The position numbers and the translations under genes are program-made. Below the pieces are notes generated by a model, which saw only the letters and a program-made list of their open reading frames with translations, was not told the DNA's origin and made no database searches. Positions 8,255 through 19,025 of a stretch of DNA of 64,000 nucleotides are shown one piece after another; position 1 is the first letter of the stretch; every line of letters begins with the position of its first letter. Origin of the DNA: Paratractidigestivibacter sp963605405 (GTDB lineage: Bacteria > Actinomycetota > Coriobacteriia > Coriobacteriales > Atopobiaceae); contig CAVCUP010000004.1 of NCBI GenBank assembly GCA_963605405.1, forward strand, positions 79,592 through 143,591. The letters are read 5' to 3'.

Positions 8255-9049
8255 CTACTCCTCGCGCCCCGGCAGAAGCGAGAGGAACTTCTCGGCACTG
8301 CCGCACGCAACGAGCTCCTTGGGGAAGTCGACCGACTCGAGGAGCTTCTTTGTGCGCGCATAGCGCCCGACCTGCGGAGCGACGTGGGCGTCGGAGCCGA
8401 AGCTCACCATGCAGCCGAGCTCGGCGCAGCGACGGGCGACCTCCTCGCAGCGCCCCAGGGATTTCTTTGCCTTGAGGGGGTCTGAGATGCTGGACTCGTT
8501 GATCTCGATGAGCTTGCCCAGGTCGCGGGCCGCCTCGATGACGGGGTCGAGCTCGAAGTCGACGCCCGAGCGGCCCACATGCCCGAGGATAAGCACCTTC
8601 GGGTCCTGCAGCACGTTGATATACATCTGGGTGTTCTGTGCGCGCGTGGCCGCATCGCAGAAGTCGTTGCGGTGGATACTCGCGATCACGTAGTCGCATG
8701 CGGCGAAGCACTTCTCCTTAAGGGTGGACTCGCGGCGGCGCTCCTCGGTGATGTTTGCCACCACGGGGATGTCCCAGCCGAAGAGATGGCCCTCGGCGTC
8801 CACGATGTCCGCTTCGCAGCCGTGCAGCACGCGCACCCCCATCCACTCGCGCGGCCAAACGCTCATGTTGATGAAGTACTGGAAGTTCTTGAGGGTCTGC
8901 TGCTCGAAGAGCATGCAGCTGAAATGGTCGGTGACGCCGAGCAGCTCGAGGCCCTGGGCGGACGCCGCGCGGACGTCCTCCTCCACGGTCGAGTAGGCGT
9001 GGCGAGAGAAGAGCGTGTGCGTGTGCACGTCGCAGGCGATGCGGATCAT
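8255..9049 (-). CDS. PHP-domain phosphatase, YcdX-like
   Basis: A 264-residue polymerase-and-histidinol-phosphatase (PHP) domain hydrolase. The N-terminal metal motif DVHTHT (His9, His11), VTDHF, a GCEADI motif, ASIHRN, a GHVGR segment and the terminal GSDAHV all fit a trinuclear-metal phosphoesterase of the YcdX group; the substrate is unknown. The ATG at 9049 is chosen because GGAAAGG lies at ribosome-binding distance, unlike the upstream ATGs. It stands alone, after the amino-acid transporter and facing exoA. Confidence 0.85.
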   Translation of the reverse strand: MIRIACDVHTHTLFSRHAYSTVEEDVRAASAQGLELLGVTDHFSCMLFEQQTLKNFQYFINMSVWPREWMGVRVLHGCEADIVDAEGHLFGWDIPVVANITEERRRESTLKEKCFAACDYVIASIHRNDFCDAATRAQNTQMYINVLQDPKVLILGHVGRSGVDFELDPVIEAARDLGKLIEINESSISDPLKAKKSLGRCEEVARRCAELGCMVSFGSDAHVAPQVGRYARTKKLLESVDFPKELVACGSAEKFLSLLPGREE

Positions 9050-9096
9050 GTGCGGCCTTTCCATCGAAGATTTGTCGCCGCCCATTTTAACGCGGC

Positions 9097-9128
9097 GCGG
9101 GCCGGCGCCCCGTAAGGCACCGGCCCGC
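9097..9128 (-). terminator. Hairpin after the amino-acid binding protein gene
   Basis: A 13-position stem with one mismatch (9097-9109 with 9116-9128) lies 25 bp beyond the stop of the binding-protein gene. The following minus-strand sequence is GCCGCGTTAAAA, so the U-tract is weak. Confidence 0.5.
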
Positions 9129-9152
9129 TGCTGGTAAAGCTATGCGCCCTGG

Positions 9153-10049
9153 TTACTTGGTGGGCTCCACGACGAGGGTGTCCTCGTAGTCGGCGCCGTA
9201 GGTCTCGAGCAGGGTCTTCTCGTAGTCGGCGTGGAAGAAGTTCTTGCCGCCGAGGGTATAGAGCTCGTCGTTGACCCACTCGAGCAGCTCGGAGTTGCCC
9301 TTGGCCACGGCCGGGGCGATGGTGTCCTTGTCGCCGAGCTCCTCGATGCCCACGACGTACTCGTCGCTGCCGGAGGACTTGGCGAAGGCGATGACCTCGG
9401 TGTTGTCGTTGGCCCAGACGGCGTCCTTGTTGTTCTCGAAGGCGGTCTTGGCGGCGGCGTAGGTGTCGTACTTCTCGAGCTTGAGCTCGGGGTTGTGCTC
9501 GGTGAGGTAGGTCTCGGCGGTGGTGCCGGAGATCACGATGACGGTGCGGTCGCCCACCTGGGAGAGGTCCGTGACCACGCTGTCCTTGTGGGAGACGACG
9601 CCGAGCGCGACGTTCATGTAGGCCTCGGCAAAGTCGACCTTCTCGGCGCGCTCCTCGGTCACGGTGAAGTTGGCGAGAATAACGTCGACCTTGTTGGTCT
9701 CGAGGTACTCGACGCGGTTGGCGGCCTCGGTGGAGACGAACTCGACGTCGACGCCCAGGTCGGTGCCGATCTGGCGGGCAAGTTCGACGTCGTAGCCCTG
9801 GTACTCGCCGTTCTCGTCGACGTAGCCGAAGGGGCTCTTGTCGGAGAAGACGCCGATGACGATCTTGCCGGACTCCTTGATCTGGTCGAGTGTGCGGTAG
9901 CCGGCCGAGCTCGCGGAGTCGCTGCTGGAGCTGGAGCCGCCGTCGGAGGTGGCGCTGATGCTGCAGCCGCCGAGCGCGACGGAAGCCGTAAGGGCTGCCG
10001 TGGTGAGGGCGCCAAAGAGGAAGTTCCTGCGGGAAATGCTGGATGCCAT
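9153..10049 (-). CDS. Polar amino-acid ABC transporter binding protein (Tat lipoprotein)
   Basis: A 298-residue family 3 solute-binding protein that delivers an amino acid to the adjacent importer. The N terminus has a twin-arginine motif SRRNFLFG (6-13) and a lipobox LGGC with Cys29, so it should be exported folded by Tat and lipid-anchored outside. A Ser/Asp-rich linker (about 30-48) precedes the two-lobe domain (GKIVIGVFSDKSPFGY; DVELARQIG). The ATG at 10049 follows AGGAGA. It has its own upstream region, separated from the ATPase gene by a long hairpin. Substrate cannot be told from sequence. Confidence 0.93.
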   Translation of the reverse strand: MASSISRRNFLFGALTTAALTASVALGGCSISATSDGGSSSSSDSASSAGYRTLDQIKESGKIVIGVFSDKSPFGYVDENGEYQGYDVELARQIGTDLGVDVEFVSTEAANRVEYLETNKVDVILANFTVTEERAEKVDFAEAYMNVALGVVSHKDSVVTDLSQVGDRTVIVISGTTAETYLTEHNPELKLEKYDTYAAAKTAFENNKDAVWANDNTEVIAFAKSSGSDEYVVGIEELGDKDTIAPAVAKGNSELLEWVNDELYTLGGKNFFHADYEKTLLETYGADYEDTLVVEPTK

Positions 10050-10291
10050 GGTGTTCTCTCCTATGGTTCGTTTACTCGGCCCTCGTCTTAAGGGCTCCTG
10101 TAATGGCAGGGAAGAGTAAAACACGTAATTCCTAGCTAAACAATGGGATTTATTGTTACGAATCAGCGACACACGTCGAGAAAGGCAGTTTACCTGCGCA
10201 AATGCCCCGCAACGGCGTCTACCCGCAAATCCGATAACTGGTTATCTGAACAGCTGGGCGAAGCTGCGGCGCCGCGCTAAACGCCCCGCGA
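10050..10291. promoter_or_regulatory. Probable promoter region of the binding-protein gene
   Basis: Together with the hairpin that follows it, this is the 345-bp gap between binding protein and ATPase genes. It holds a short inverted repeat (AACAAT/ATTGTT near 10140) and, on the minus strand, AGCTAGGAATTACG, which resembles AGCTAGGGTTATAG upstream of the permease genes at about 12640-12655. Shared control of the two transcripts is an inference. Confidence 0.35.
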
Positions 10292-10342
10292 ACAACAGCG
10301 ACCGCCCCCAAACAGCCGTGGTTTGGGGGCGGTCGCTGTTGT
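10292..10342 (-). terminator. 22-bp perfect hairpin after the ABC ATPase gene
   Basis: A perfect 22-bp stem (10292-10313 with 10321-10342) with a 7-nt loop lies 52 bp beyond the ATPase stop. It has no U-tract on either strand, so it is either a strong transcript-end structure that stabilises the permease-ATPase mRNA or a partial terminator letting the binding-protein gene be read at higher level. Confidence 0.6.
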
Positions 10343-10394
10343 GTGAGTCGGTGTCGGCGGCGAGAGACGCGCAGCGCGCGGCCTTCTTGCCGCT

Positions 10395-11255
10395 TTATGC
10401 CTCGTGGGTGCGGACAGCGTCGAACTCGAAGGTGTGGAGGAAGCGCTGGGCACGCTCGGTCTGCGGGTGCGCGAAGAAGCGCTCAGGGATGTCCTGCTCC
10501 ACGATGCCGCCGCCGTCGAAGAAGAGCACGCGGTCGGCCACGGCGCGGGCGAACTGCATCTCGTGGGTGACGATGACCATGGTCTTGCCCTCGCGCGCAA
10601 GGTCGAGGATGACGTCGAGGACCTCGCGCACCATCTCGGGGTCGAGGGCCGCGGTGACCTCGTCGAGCAGCAGGATCTCGGGCTCCATGGCGAGCGCGCG
10701 GGCGATGGCCACGCGCTGCTTCTGTCCGCCGGAGAGCATGCGCGGAAAGCTGTCGGCCTTCTCGGCAAGGCCCACGCGGTCAAGAAGTGCCCGCGCCTGG
10801 GCCTCGGCCTCGGCGCGGCCCAGCCCGTGCGCCTTCATCGGCGCGAGGGTGATGTTGTCGAGCACCGTCATGTGCGGGAAGAGGTCGTAGCTCTGGAAGA
10901 CCATGCCGACCTTCTGGCGCAGGGCCACGAGCTGGCGCTTATCGGCGCCGATCTCGACGCCGGCCACGCGGACGCTGCCGCCCTGGATGGGCTCGAGCGC
11001 GTTCAGGCAGCGCAGGAAGGTGGACTTGCCGCAGCCGGAGGGGCCGATGATCACAACGACCTCGCCGCGCTTGACGGTGAGCGAGATGTCTTTGAGTACG
11101 ACCTTCTCGCCGTAGGCCTTGTGCAGGTGCTCGACCTCGAGCAGGGCCTCGTCGGTTCGAGCGTCGGCGCCGTTCGCGACGGGTTCGGCGGCGTCGTTCA
11201 AGACGGGCTCAGCGGCGTCGTTCGTAACGGTCGCCGCGGTGTTGGTATCTGCCAT
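10395..11255 (-). CDS. Polar amino-acid ABC transporter ATPase
   Basis: The nucleotide-binding subunit that powers the importer, GlnQ/ArtP type, 286 residues. Walker A is GPSGCGKST (71-79), Q-loop FQSYDLFP, signature LSGGQKQR (174-181), and H-switch IVTHEM. The Walker B/D-loop reads LDEVTAALDP (197-206), with Val where the family has Pro (LDEPTSALDP). Residues 12-30 are an extra N-terminal stretch with the repeat NDAAEPV. It starts 3 bp after the stop of the first permease, so the permease, permease and ATPase genes form one operon. Confidence 0.94.
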   Translation of the reverse strand: MADTNTAATVTNDAAEPVLNDAAEPVANGADARTDEALLEVEHLHKAYGEKVVLKDISLTVKRGEVVVIIGPSGCGKSTFLRCLNALEPIQGGSVRVAGVEIGADKRQLVALRQKVGMVFQSYDLFPHMTVLDNITLAPMKAHGLGRAEAEAQARALLDRVGLAEKADSFPRMLSGGQKQRVAIARALAMEPEILLLDEVTAALDPEMVREVLDVILDLAREGKTMVIVTHEMQFARAVADRVLFFDGGGIVEQDIPERFFAHPQTERAQRFLHTFEFDAVRTHEA

Positions 11256-11258
11256 TTC

Positions 11259-11933
11259 TTAGTTCCACTTCTTCGAAAGGTGATTCGCGAGCAGGCTGAT
11301 GGGCCAGCACACGGCAAAGTACAGGAGCATGATGGTGCCGTAGATGCCAAAGACGGCGTTGGGCGATGTCATGCGGTTGGCCTCGATGATCTGCTGACCG
11401 ACCTTCATCATCTCGATGATGCCGATCATGAGCAGCAGCGAGGTCGTCTTGACCATGCGGGTCACGAGGTTGATGGCGGCGGGCACGAGCCGGCGCACCG
11501 CCTGCGGGATGATCACGTAACGGTAGGACTGCGCGCGCGTGAGGCCGAGGGCGGCTGCGCTCTCGTACTGGTGGCGCGGGGTGCTGGCCAGGGCGCCGCG
11601 GACAAGGTCGCCCATCTCGCCCGTGCCCCAGAAGGTGAACACGATGATGGCCGAGAACTCTGCGGTGAGGTTGATGCCGAGCACGCGCGTCGCGCCGAAG
11701 AACACGATGTAGAGAAGCGCGAGCTGCGGCATGATGCGAACGATCTCGAGGTAGAGGCGGCTGACGGCGCGCGCCACGGGATTCTTCCACGTCATGAAGA
11801 TGCCAAAGAGCGTGCCAAGCACGACGGAGAGCGCCACCGAGATGCCGCTGATCTGCACCGCGATCCAGAGTCCCTGGAGCAGGCGCACCGCATTCGAGCC
11901 CTTGAAGAGAACATCAATTCCCAAAGCTTCCAT
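11259..11933 (-). CDS. Polar amino-acid ABC transporter permease 1
   Basis: A 224-residue membrane subunit of the HisM/GlnP type with about five transmembrane helices. The cytoplasmic EAA loop that docks the ATPase is visible (ESAAALGLTRAQSYRYVIIP). The ATG at 11933 follows GAGGAGG and lies inside the end of the second permease gene, a 20-bp overlap indicating coupled translation. Confidence 0.93.
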   Translation of the reverse strand: MEALGIDVLFKGSNAVRLLQGLWIAVQISGISVALSVVLGTLFGIFMTWKNPVARAVSRLYLEIVRIMPQLALLYIVFFGATRVLGINLTAEFSAIIVFTFWGTGEMGDLVRGALASTPRHQYESAAALGLTRAQSYRYVIIPQAVRRLVPAAINLVTRMVKTTSLLLMIGIIEMMKVGQQIIEANRMTSPNAVFGIYGTIMLLYFAVCWPISLLANHLSKKWN

Positions 11934-12606
11934 AGCGCAGCCTCCTCTCGATGACGCTGCCGGCAACGCTCACCGGCACAAGAATGACCAGGTAAAAGAG
12001 AACAAGCATGGTCAGGCATTCCGTCGTGCGGTAATACAGGCCCATCAGGTCCTTGGTAACGAACATGAGGTCCATGAGCGAGATGGCCGAGAAAACGCTC
12101 GTCTCCTTAAGAAGGAAGATCACGTTGGCCACGAAGGACGGGAACGAGAGCGTGACCGCCTGCGGCAGGATCACGTAGCGCACGGCCTGCATGGGCGTGA
12201 GGCCGAGGGCGAGCGAGGTCTCGCGCTGGATACGGTCGACCGACTCGAAGCCCGAGCGGAACGACTCGGCCATGTACGCGCCGCCGTGGAGCGCCAGGCC
12301 GAACGCGCCGCAGAACTGCGGCGTGATGGAGAAGCCGAAGCGCGGCAGGCCGAAGTAGAAGAAGAACAGCTGGATGAGCAGCGGCGTGTTGCGGAAGAGC
12401 TCCACGTAAGCCTGGCAGAGCTGCTTGATCACCGGTATGCGGAAGTGGATGACGAGCGCCGCGGCCAGCCCGATGACGATCGCGCCGGCGATGCCCGCCC
12501 AGCCGATGCCCAGTGTGAGCAGAGCGGCATCTTTGTAAAGCGGAAGGTACTCCGCCATTGCCTGCAAGTCCAAAACAAAAATCCCCTCGATTGCATGCCC
12601 GGGCAT
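11914..12606 (-). CDS. Polar amino-acid ABC transporter permease 2
   Basis: The partner membrane subunit, up to 230 residues, with the EAA loop RETSLALGLTPMQAVRYVIL and about five helices. The ATG at 12606 has no ribosome binding site; a TTG at 12573 sits 9 nt after GAGGGG and would give a 219-residue protein starting MDLQAMAEY, which I think is the likelier start. First gene of the permease-permease-ATPase operon. Confidence 0.9.
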   Translation of the reverse strand: MPGHAIEGIFVLDLQAMAEYLPLYKDAALLTLGIGWAGIAGAIVIGLAAALVIHFRIPVIKQLCQAYVELFRNTPLLIQLFFFYFGLPRFGFSITPQFCGAFGLALHGGAYMAESFRSGFESVDRIQRETSLALGLTPMQAVRYVILPQAVTLSFPSFVANVIFLLKETSVFSAISLMDLMFVTKDLMGLYYRTTECLTMLVLFYLVILVPVSVAGSVIERRLRYGSFGN

Positions 12607-12639
12607 GATGCGCGCACGGACGCAGCGTTAGCCCGAGCA

Positions 12640-12681
12640 CTATAACCCTAGCTTCTTGCTAGGAATTCAGCAATCGAGGGG
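12640..12681 (-). promoter_or_regulatory. Probable promoter/operator of the permease operon
   Basis: On the minus strand a CCTAGC-N5-GCTAGG palindrome (12647-12663) overlaps TTATAGT, a plausible -10 box. A second 12-bp inverted repeat links 12584 and 12670 (CCCCTCGATTGC and its complement). The AGCTAGG half-site recurs upstream of the binding-protein gene. Confidence 0.4.
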
Positions 12682-12732
12682 TCGTAACACAGTGGGAACG
12701 ATGCGGCGAGAAGGGCGCCCGGCCCTTCTTCC

Positions 12733-13914
12733 CTACCGGTAGCTCTCGGCGAGCTTCTTCCAGGCGGGCATGGAGTTGACGATGGTGTCGTAGCTCACGC
12801 AGTAGCCGACGCGAACCCAGCCGGGGCAGCCGAAGGAGTCGGACGGCACGGGCAGGAGCTCGAGGGCTTTCGCGCGCTCGAAGAAGGCGTTCGCGTCGGG
12901 CTCGAGGGCCTTGACCCACAGGTAGAACGCGCCCTCAGGCTCGATGTACTCGTAGCCGAGCTCGGAGAGGCCGCGCGTAAGCGCCCCGCGGTTCTTCGCG
13001 TAGGCCTCGACGTCGGAAGGCTCGTCGATGCAGTCGATGACCACACGCTGGAAGAGCGCCGGCGCGCAAACAAAGCCCAGCTTGCGACCTGCGCCGGCAA
13101 CCGCGAGCACGAGGCGGTCGTGGTCGGGGTTGGTGTTGGGCACGAGCACCCAGCCGATGCGCTCGCCCGGCAGCGAGAGGCTCTTGGAGTAGCTGTAGCA
13201 CACGACGGTACGCTCGTAGATGGCCGGGATCCACGGCACGTCGGCGCCGTAGGTGATCTCGCGGTAAGGCTCGTCGGCCACGAGGTAGATCTGGGTGCCA
13301 AGGCGCTGCTCGGCGTCGCGCAGGACGTCAGCGAGATCGCGCAGGTTCTGCTCGGCGTAAACGGAGCCGACCGGGTTGTTCGGCGAGTTGATGATCACGG
13401 CCTTGGTGCGCTCGTTGAGGGAGGCAGCCACGGCGGCAACGTCGATCTGGAACGTCTCGGCTTCGGCCATGACCTCGACGCAGGTCGCGCCCGCGGTCTC
13501 GATCCACACGCGGTACTCGGGGAAGTACGGCGCGATGACGACGACCTCGTCGCCGGGGTTGACCACCGCGTGGAACGTGATGGAAAGAGACGCCGCGGCG
13601 CCGCAGGTCAGATAGACGTCGGCGCCGGCGTAGTCGGTGCCGAAGCGGCGGTTCAGGCTCGCGGCCACGGCCTCGCGGGCGGCGGGCATGCCGGGCGCCG
13701 CGGTGTAGCCGTGCAGCTCAGTGGCGGGCAGCTCGAGCGAGCGGGCGATGGACGCGCGCACGGCCTCGGGCGCGGGGATCGAGGGGTTGCCGAGACTGAA
13801 GTCGAAGACGTTCTCGGCGCCGATCTGGGCCTTACGGGCCGCGCCGTACGCCGCGATCTCGCGGATGGAGGACTTCGACGCGCCGTACGCGTAGCTCGTC
13901 TCGTTGATGCTCAT
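12733..13914 (-). CDS. PLP-dependent class I/II aminotransferase
   Basis: A 393-residue fold-type I aminotransferase of the aspartate-aminotransferase group. Signature residues are NSPNNPVG (176-183), Asp214 in VADEPYRE (pyridine nitrogen contact), Lys244 in SYSKSLSLPG (Schiff-base lysine) and a C-terminal Arg in PGWVRVGYC. Substrate is uncertain. The ATG at 13914 has AAAGGAG at 7-nt spacing. It lies upstream of the amino-acid importer on the same strand but separated by a palindrome, so a functional link is only suggestive. Confidence 0.92.
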   Translation of the reverse strand: MSINETSYAYGASKSSIREIAAYGAARKAQIGAENVFDFSLGNPSIPAPEAVRASIARSLELPATELHGYTAAPGMPAAREAVAASLNRRFGTDYAGADVYLTCGAAASLSITFHAVVNPGDEVVVIAPYFPEYRVWIETAGATCVEVMAEAETFQIDVAAVAASLNERTKAVIINSPNNPVGSVYAEQNLRDLADVLRDAEQRLGTQIYLVADEPYREITYGADVPWIPAIYERTVVCYSYSKSLSLPGERIGWVLVPNTNPDHDRLVLAVAGAGRKLGFVCAPALFQRVVIDCIDEPSDVEAYAKNRGALTRGLSELGYEYIEPEGAFYLWVKALEPDANAFFERAKALELLPVPSDSFGCPGWVRVGYCVSYDTIVNSMPAWKKLAESYR

Positions 13915-14066
13915 GCAGGTCTCCTTTCGGTTTTTGCTGCTGTCAATTCTAGCCAGATGCCGCGGCGGCCGACCAAGGGCCGCCGAACGGCGCAATGACG
14001 TAACAATGGCCGGCTTGGAACCGGCTCGGGACCGCTTCGAAGCAATCGATGACGCAAGCCCGCAAC

Positions 14067-14205
14067 CAAACTTCGACTTTGCGGCAAATTTCGGCGGCTG
14101 AGGGGCGCACTGCACCTGATTAACTGGGCAAACGCGACGACACGACAACGCATGCAGCCCCAAGAGCCCCAAAACACCCAGAAGTTGCCGCAAAGTCGAA
14201 ATTTG
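14067..14205 (+). repeat. Palindromic element copy B
   Basis: A 139-bp element occupying most of the 422-bp gap between ftsH and the aminotransferase gene. Its ends pair over 21 positions with one mismatch (14067-14087 with 14185-14205), stem sequence unlike the others. The centre AACTGGGCAAACG is identical to copy C. An inner GGCT/AGCC and GGGG/CCCC pairing continues the stem after a bulge. Confidence 0.75.
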
Positions 14206-14272
14206 CTTGCAGGCGCTCGGCGAACCGCGGGGCCGCAACCCGCCCTCGACCGGCCTGAACGGCCCAAGCGCC

Positions 14273-14306
14273 AAAAAGCGGCGCCGGGATACGCTCCCGG
14301 CGCCGC
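14273..14306 (-). terminator. Rho-independent terminator of ftsH
   Basis: A perfect 12-bp stem (14278-14289 with 14295-14306), 5-nt loop, followed on the minus strand by a T-run from the AAAAA at 14273-14277. It lies about 30 bp after the ftsH stop. Confidence 0.9.
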
Positions 14307-14336
14307 TCTCAAACCAAGAGGAGGGATTTCGCGCCC

Positions 14337-16391
<2,055 letters not shown>

Positions 16392-16417
16392 AAGCAATGC
16401 TCCTTGCTAGATAGAGA

Positions 16418-16451
16418 GCGAGAAGGGCGGCAGGTCCGCCGCCCTTCTCGC
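16418..16451 (-). terminator. Hairpin between hpt and ftsH
   Basis: A perfect 14-bp stem (16418-16431 with 16438-16451) with loop AGGTCC and no U-tract. It lies 15 bp past the hpt stop and ends about 10 bp before the ftsH ribosome binding site, so it may attenuate read-through rather than stop it. Confidence 0.55.
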
Positions 16452-16465
16452 CTTGGTTCTATGGC

Positions 16466-17014
16466 CTAAGAGTAGACCTCGGGCTTGAGGATGCCGATGT
16501 AGGGCAGGTTGCGGTAGCGCTCGGCGTAGTCAAGGCCGTAGCCCACGATGAACTCGTCCGGCACGTGGGCGCCCACGTACTCGGGGTGGACGGCGGGCTT
16601 CTTGCCGGTGACGTCCTTAACGAGGAACGCGGCGACCTTCACGGAGCTGGCGCCGCGGGCCTCGAGCATGCGGATGAGGTAGCTGAGCGTGAGGCCGGAG
16701 TCGAGGATATCCTCGACGATGAGGACGTCGCGGCCCTCGACCTTGGCGTCCAGGTCCTTGACGATGCGCACCACGCCGGAGCTCTTCACGCCGTCCCCGT
16801 AGCTGGAGACCGCCATAAAGTCCACCGCGATGGGGCACTTGATGGCACGCATGATGTCCGCGGTAAAGACGACCGCGCCCTTGAGCACGGCCACGACCAG
16901 TGGATTCCTGTCTTTATAGTCGGTGGTAATCGCGTTGCCCATACGGCTCACGATGCCCTTGATGTCCTCTTCGCTGAGCACGACTTCCGAAACGTCCGGG
17001 TGCAGCGCCTCCAT
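16466..17014 (-). CDS. hpt: Hypoxanthine phosphoribosyltransferase
   Basis: Purine salvage enzyme converting hypoxanthine or guanine with PRPP to IMP or GMP. The 182-residue product has the PRPP-binding loop VLIVEDILDSGLTL with Glu101-Asp102, and the upstream VAVLKGA motif. Length is normal. I start at MEALHPD (ATG 17014), which has AAGGGGAC upstream. In many Gram-positives the order is tilS-hpt-ftsH; here the order is kept but palindromic element C has entered between tilS and hpt. Confidence 0.95.
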   Translation of the reverse strand: MEALHPDVSEVVLSEEDIKGIVSRMGNAITTDYKDRNPLVVAVLKGAVVFTADIMRAIKCPIAVDFMAVSSYGDGVKSSGVVRIVKDLDAKVEGRDVLIVEDILDSGLTLSYLIRMLEARGASSVKVAAFLVKDVTGKKPAVHPEYVGAHVPDEFIVGYGLDYAERYRNLPYIGILKPEVYS

Positions 17015-17215
17015 GAGCGTCCCCTTCCTGGGATTGCTTACGCGGTCGGCCGCGGCGCGGGCGAGCCCGGCCTGCGGCAATACAGGTCATTAGGATACAC
17101 CGCACAGGGCGCGTCACGCGCAAGCATGAGGGTTTTGCCACATGAGAAGCACCGCGGGCGGGAGCGGCGGGGCATCTTTCGTCCGCCCGAACCCTCATGC
17201 TGCCCTTGCCATCGC

Positions 17216-17356
17216 CAAACTCTGACTTTTCGCACTTTAAAATTCAACTTGCCGAGGTAGCCGTCGCGCCACAACCTCGCCAACTGGGCAAACGTCAGCG
17301 CAATGAGGCCAGCTACTCGCGGACTTGGATTTTAAAGTGCGAAAAGTCAGAGTTTG
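17216..17356 (+). repeat. Palindromic element copy C
   Basis: A 141-bp element in the 423-bp gap between tilS and hpt. The ends pair over 32 positions (17216-17247 with 17325-17356) with one G-T wobble. Stem core is TCTGACTTTTCGCACTTTAA, shared with copy F. Inside are GGTAGCC, the centre CCAACTGGGCAAACG (identical to copies B and E over the core) and a GCTACTCG that can pair with the GGTAGC side. The rest of the gap shows no gene. Confidence 0.8.
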
Positions 17357-17437
17357 TCTCGCAAACAGTCCGCCGACGCTCCCGAAGCGGGCCCGCAAGC
17401 AACGCGAGTGGGACAAAAAGCGGAAAACCGCCCCGAA

Positions 17438-18964
17438 TCAGCCCACGGCACCGGAAAGCGTGAGCTCGAGCAAGAGGCGTGTTCCCGGCTCGCAGCGGCA
17501 GCGCTCGTCGGCGCGGATTCCCGCGACCCAAAGGATCGGCCCCGACGCCGAGACGCGCACCACGGGCACCGCGACGCGCTCGGGCACGGGCACACGGGCC
17601 TCGCCCAGCAGGTCGGAGACCTTCTTTGACTGGCCGTGCATCCCGAGCGGACAGAGCACGTCGCCGGAGCGCGGCCCGTCGACCCAGAGCCGCCCGCCGC
17701 TCGTGGCGTCGATCCCGCAGGCCGCGGCGTCGAGGAGCACCGACTCGCCGTCCCACTCGAGACCGTGGGCTCGGGCGAGGGCGCAGACGTCCGTCGCCGC
17801 GTCGACCGTGCGCAGGCGCGCGGTGAGCACGCGGCCACCCGTCGGACCCGCCGCGCCCGGAAGCTCAAGCCGCCCCGGGACCTCGAGCCACGCCGCCGGG
17901 GCATCGGGCGCCGCGGTCCGGGCGCGCAGCACGAGCAGGCCGTGGACGACGCGCGCGTCCACGCCCATCGGAATGGTCGCCGAACCCTCCCCCGCCGCGA
18001 CAATGCGCAGGACAGAGGCGATGTGGCGGGCCTCCAGCCGAGCCTCCGGGCAGACCTCGAGGATGGCCGCCCGCACGACGCGCCGGGCGATGGCCACCTC
18101 TGTCGCCGCAAGGCGCGCCGCGTCGAGCGCCGTGACGCCCTCGTCGGTCCGCCGCGTGAGATCGCGCCGCGCGCGGGCCGCCACGGCCGTGAGATAGGCG
18201 TCCTCGTCGGAGAGGATGTCGCAGGTGTTCGTGAGGCTCGCGGCCAGGCGCTCGTTGCGCTTCTTGGCCACGGGAAGAAGCTCGTGGCGCACGAATGCGC
18301 GCAGGTAGCGGGTATCGGCGTTGGTCGCGTCCTCTCGCCAGACGATGCCGCGCATACGCAGCAGGTCGCAGAGCTCGTCGTGGGTGCGGTCGAGCAACGG
18401 GCGCACGATGCGGTTGCGGCGGCGCGGAATCGAGGAGAGGCCCGCCGCGCCCGTGCCGCGGATCGCGTTGATGAAGAACGTCTCGGCGCGGTCGTCGGCC
18501 GTGTGCGCGGTGAGGATCCGCGCCGCCGAGCGCGCACAGCCGACCTCGGCGCAGAGCCGGTTGGCGAGCTCGACCGCCGCCGAGTAGCGCGCGATCCGCC
18601 CCGCGTTCTCCACGTTGCCGTCCGTGCTCGCGGCGAGTTCGGAGACGTCGACGCGCCGCACGTCGCAGGGGATGCCGTAGCGCTCGGAAAGCCCGCGGAC
18701 GAACTCCTCGTCCTCCTGCGCGTCCATACCGCGAAGCTGATGGTTCACATGGAGCACGTGGAGGCGCTCGCGAGCGATGCGCGCGCGGCCCCGGCCGTCG
18801 TCGATGTCGAGCTCGGAGCTCGCGGCGAGGACGAGCAGCGCCGTCGAGTCCGCCCCGCCCGAGACCATGAGGACCACGGGCGCGCGCAGCTCGTCGTCCT
18901 CCTGCCCGCTCGGCCGCTCGAAGCGCTGCCGCCCTGCCGCGTATCGGCGAGAAACACTCGGCAT
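17438..18964 (-). CDS. tilS: tRNA(Ile)-lysidine synthase
   Basis: TilS modifies C34 of the AUA-reading tRNA(Ile) to lysidine with ATP and lysine. The 508-residue chain has the N-type ATP pyrophosphatase P-loop SGGADS (35-40), the HTADDRAET motif, and a C-terminal substrate-binding domain typical of long TilS. I start at the ATG at 18964, preceded by GGGAGG. It is transcribed divergently from the metallo-beta-lactamase gene with only 61 bp between starts. Confidence 0.9.
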   Translation of the reverse strand: MPSVSRRYAAGRQRFERPSGQEDDELRAPVVLMVSGGADSTALLVLAASSELDIDDGRGRARIARERLHVLHVNHQLRGMDAQEDEEFVRGLSERYGIPCDVRRVDVSELAASTDGNVENAGRIARYSAAVELANRLCAEVGCARSAARILTAHTADDRAETFFINAIRGTGAAGLSSIPRRRNRIVRPLLDRTHDELCDLLRMRGIVWREDATNADTRYLRAFVRHELLPVAKKRNERLAASLTNTCDILSDEDAYLTAVAARARRDLTRRTDEGVTALDAARLAATEVAIARRVVRAAILEVCPEARLEARHIASVLRIVAAGEGSATIPMGVDARVVHGLLVLRARTAAPDAPAAWLEVPGRLELPGAAGPTGGRVLTARLRTVDAATDVCALARAHGLEWDGESVLLDAAACGIDATSGGRLWVDGPRSGDVLCPLGMHGQSKKVSDLLGEARVPVPERVAVPVVRVSASGPILWVAGIRADERCRCEPGTRLLLELTLSGAVG

Positions 18965-19025
18965 CCTGACCTCCCCAACGTGTATCTTTTTTCGGTGCAA
19001 AGTGTACGGCAACGAGAGGGGACGG

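Noticed and set aside
8255..9049. Histidinol phosphatase (hisK)
   Set aside because: PHP motifs fit, but no histidine genes are nearby and the overall pattern is closer to YcdX.
17216..17356. Palindromic elements as simple transcription terminators
   Set aside because: Most lack a U-tract at the stem end, have loops of about 50-100 nt with a conserved centre, and some lie upstream of genes rather than after them.
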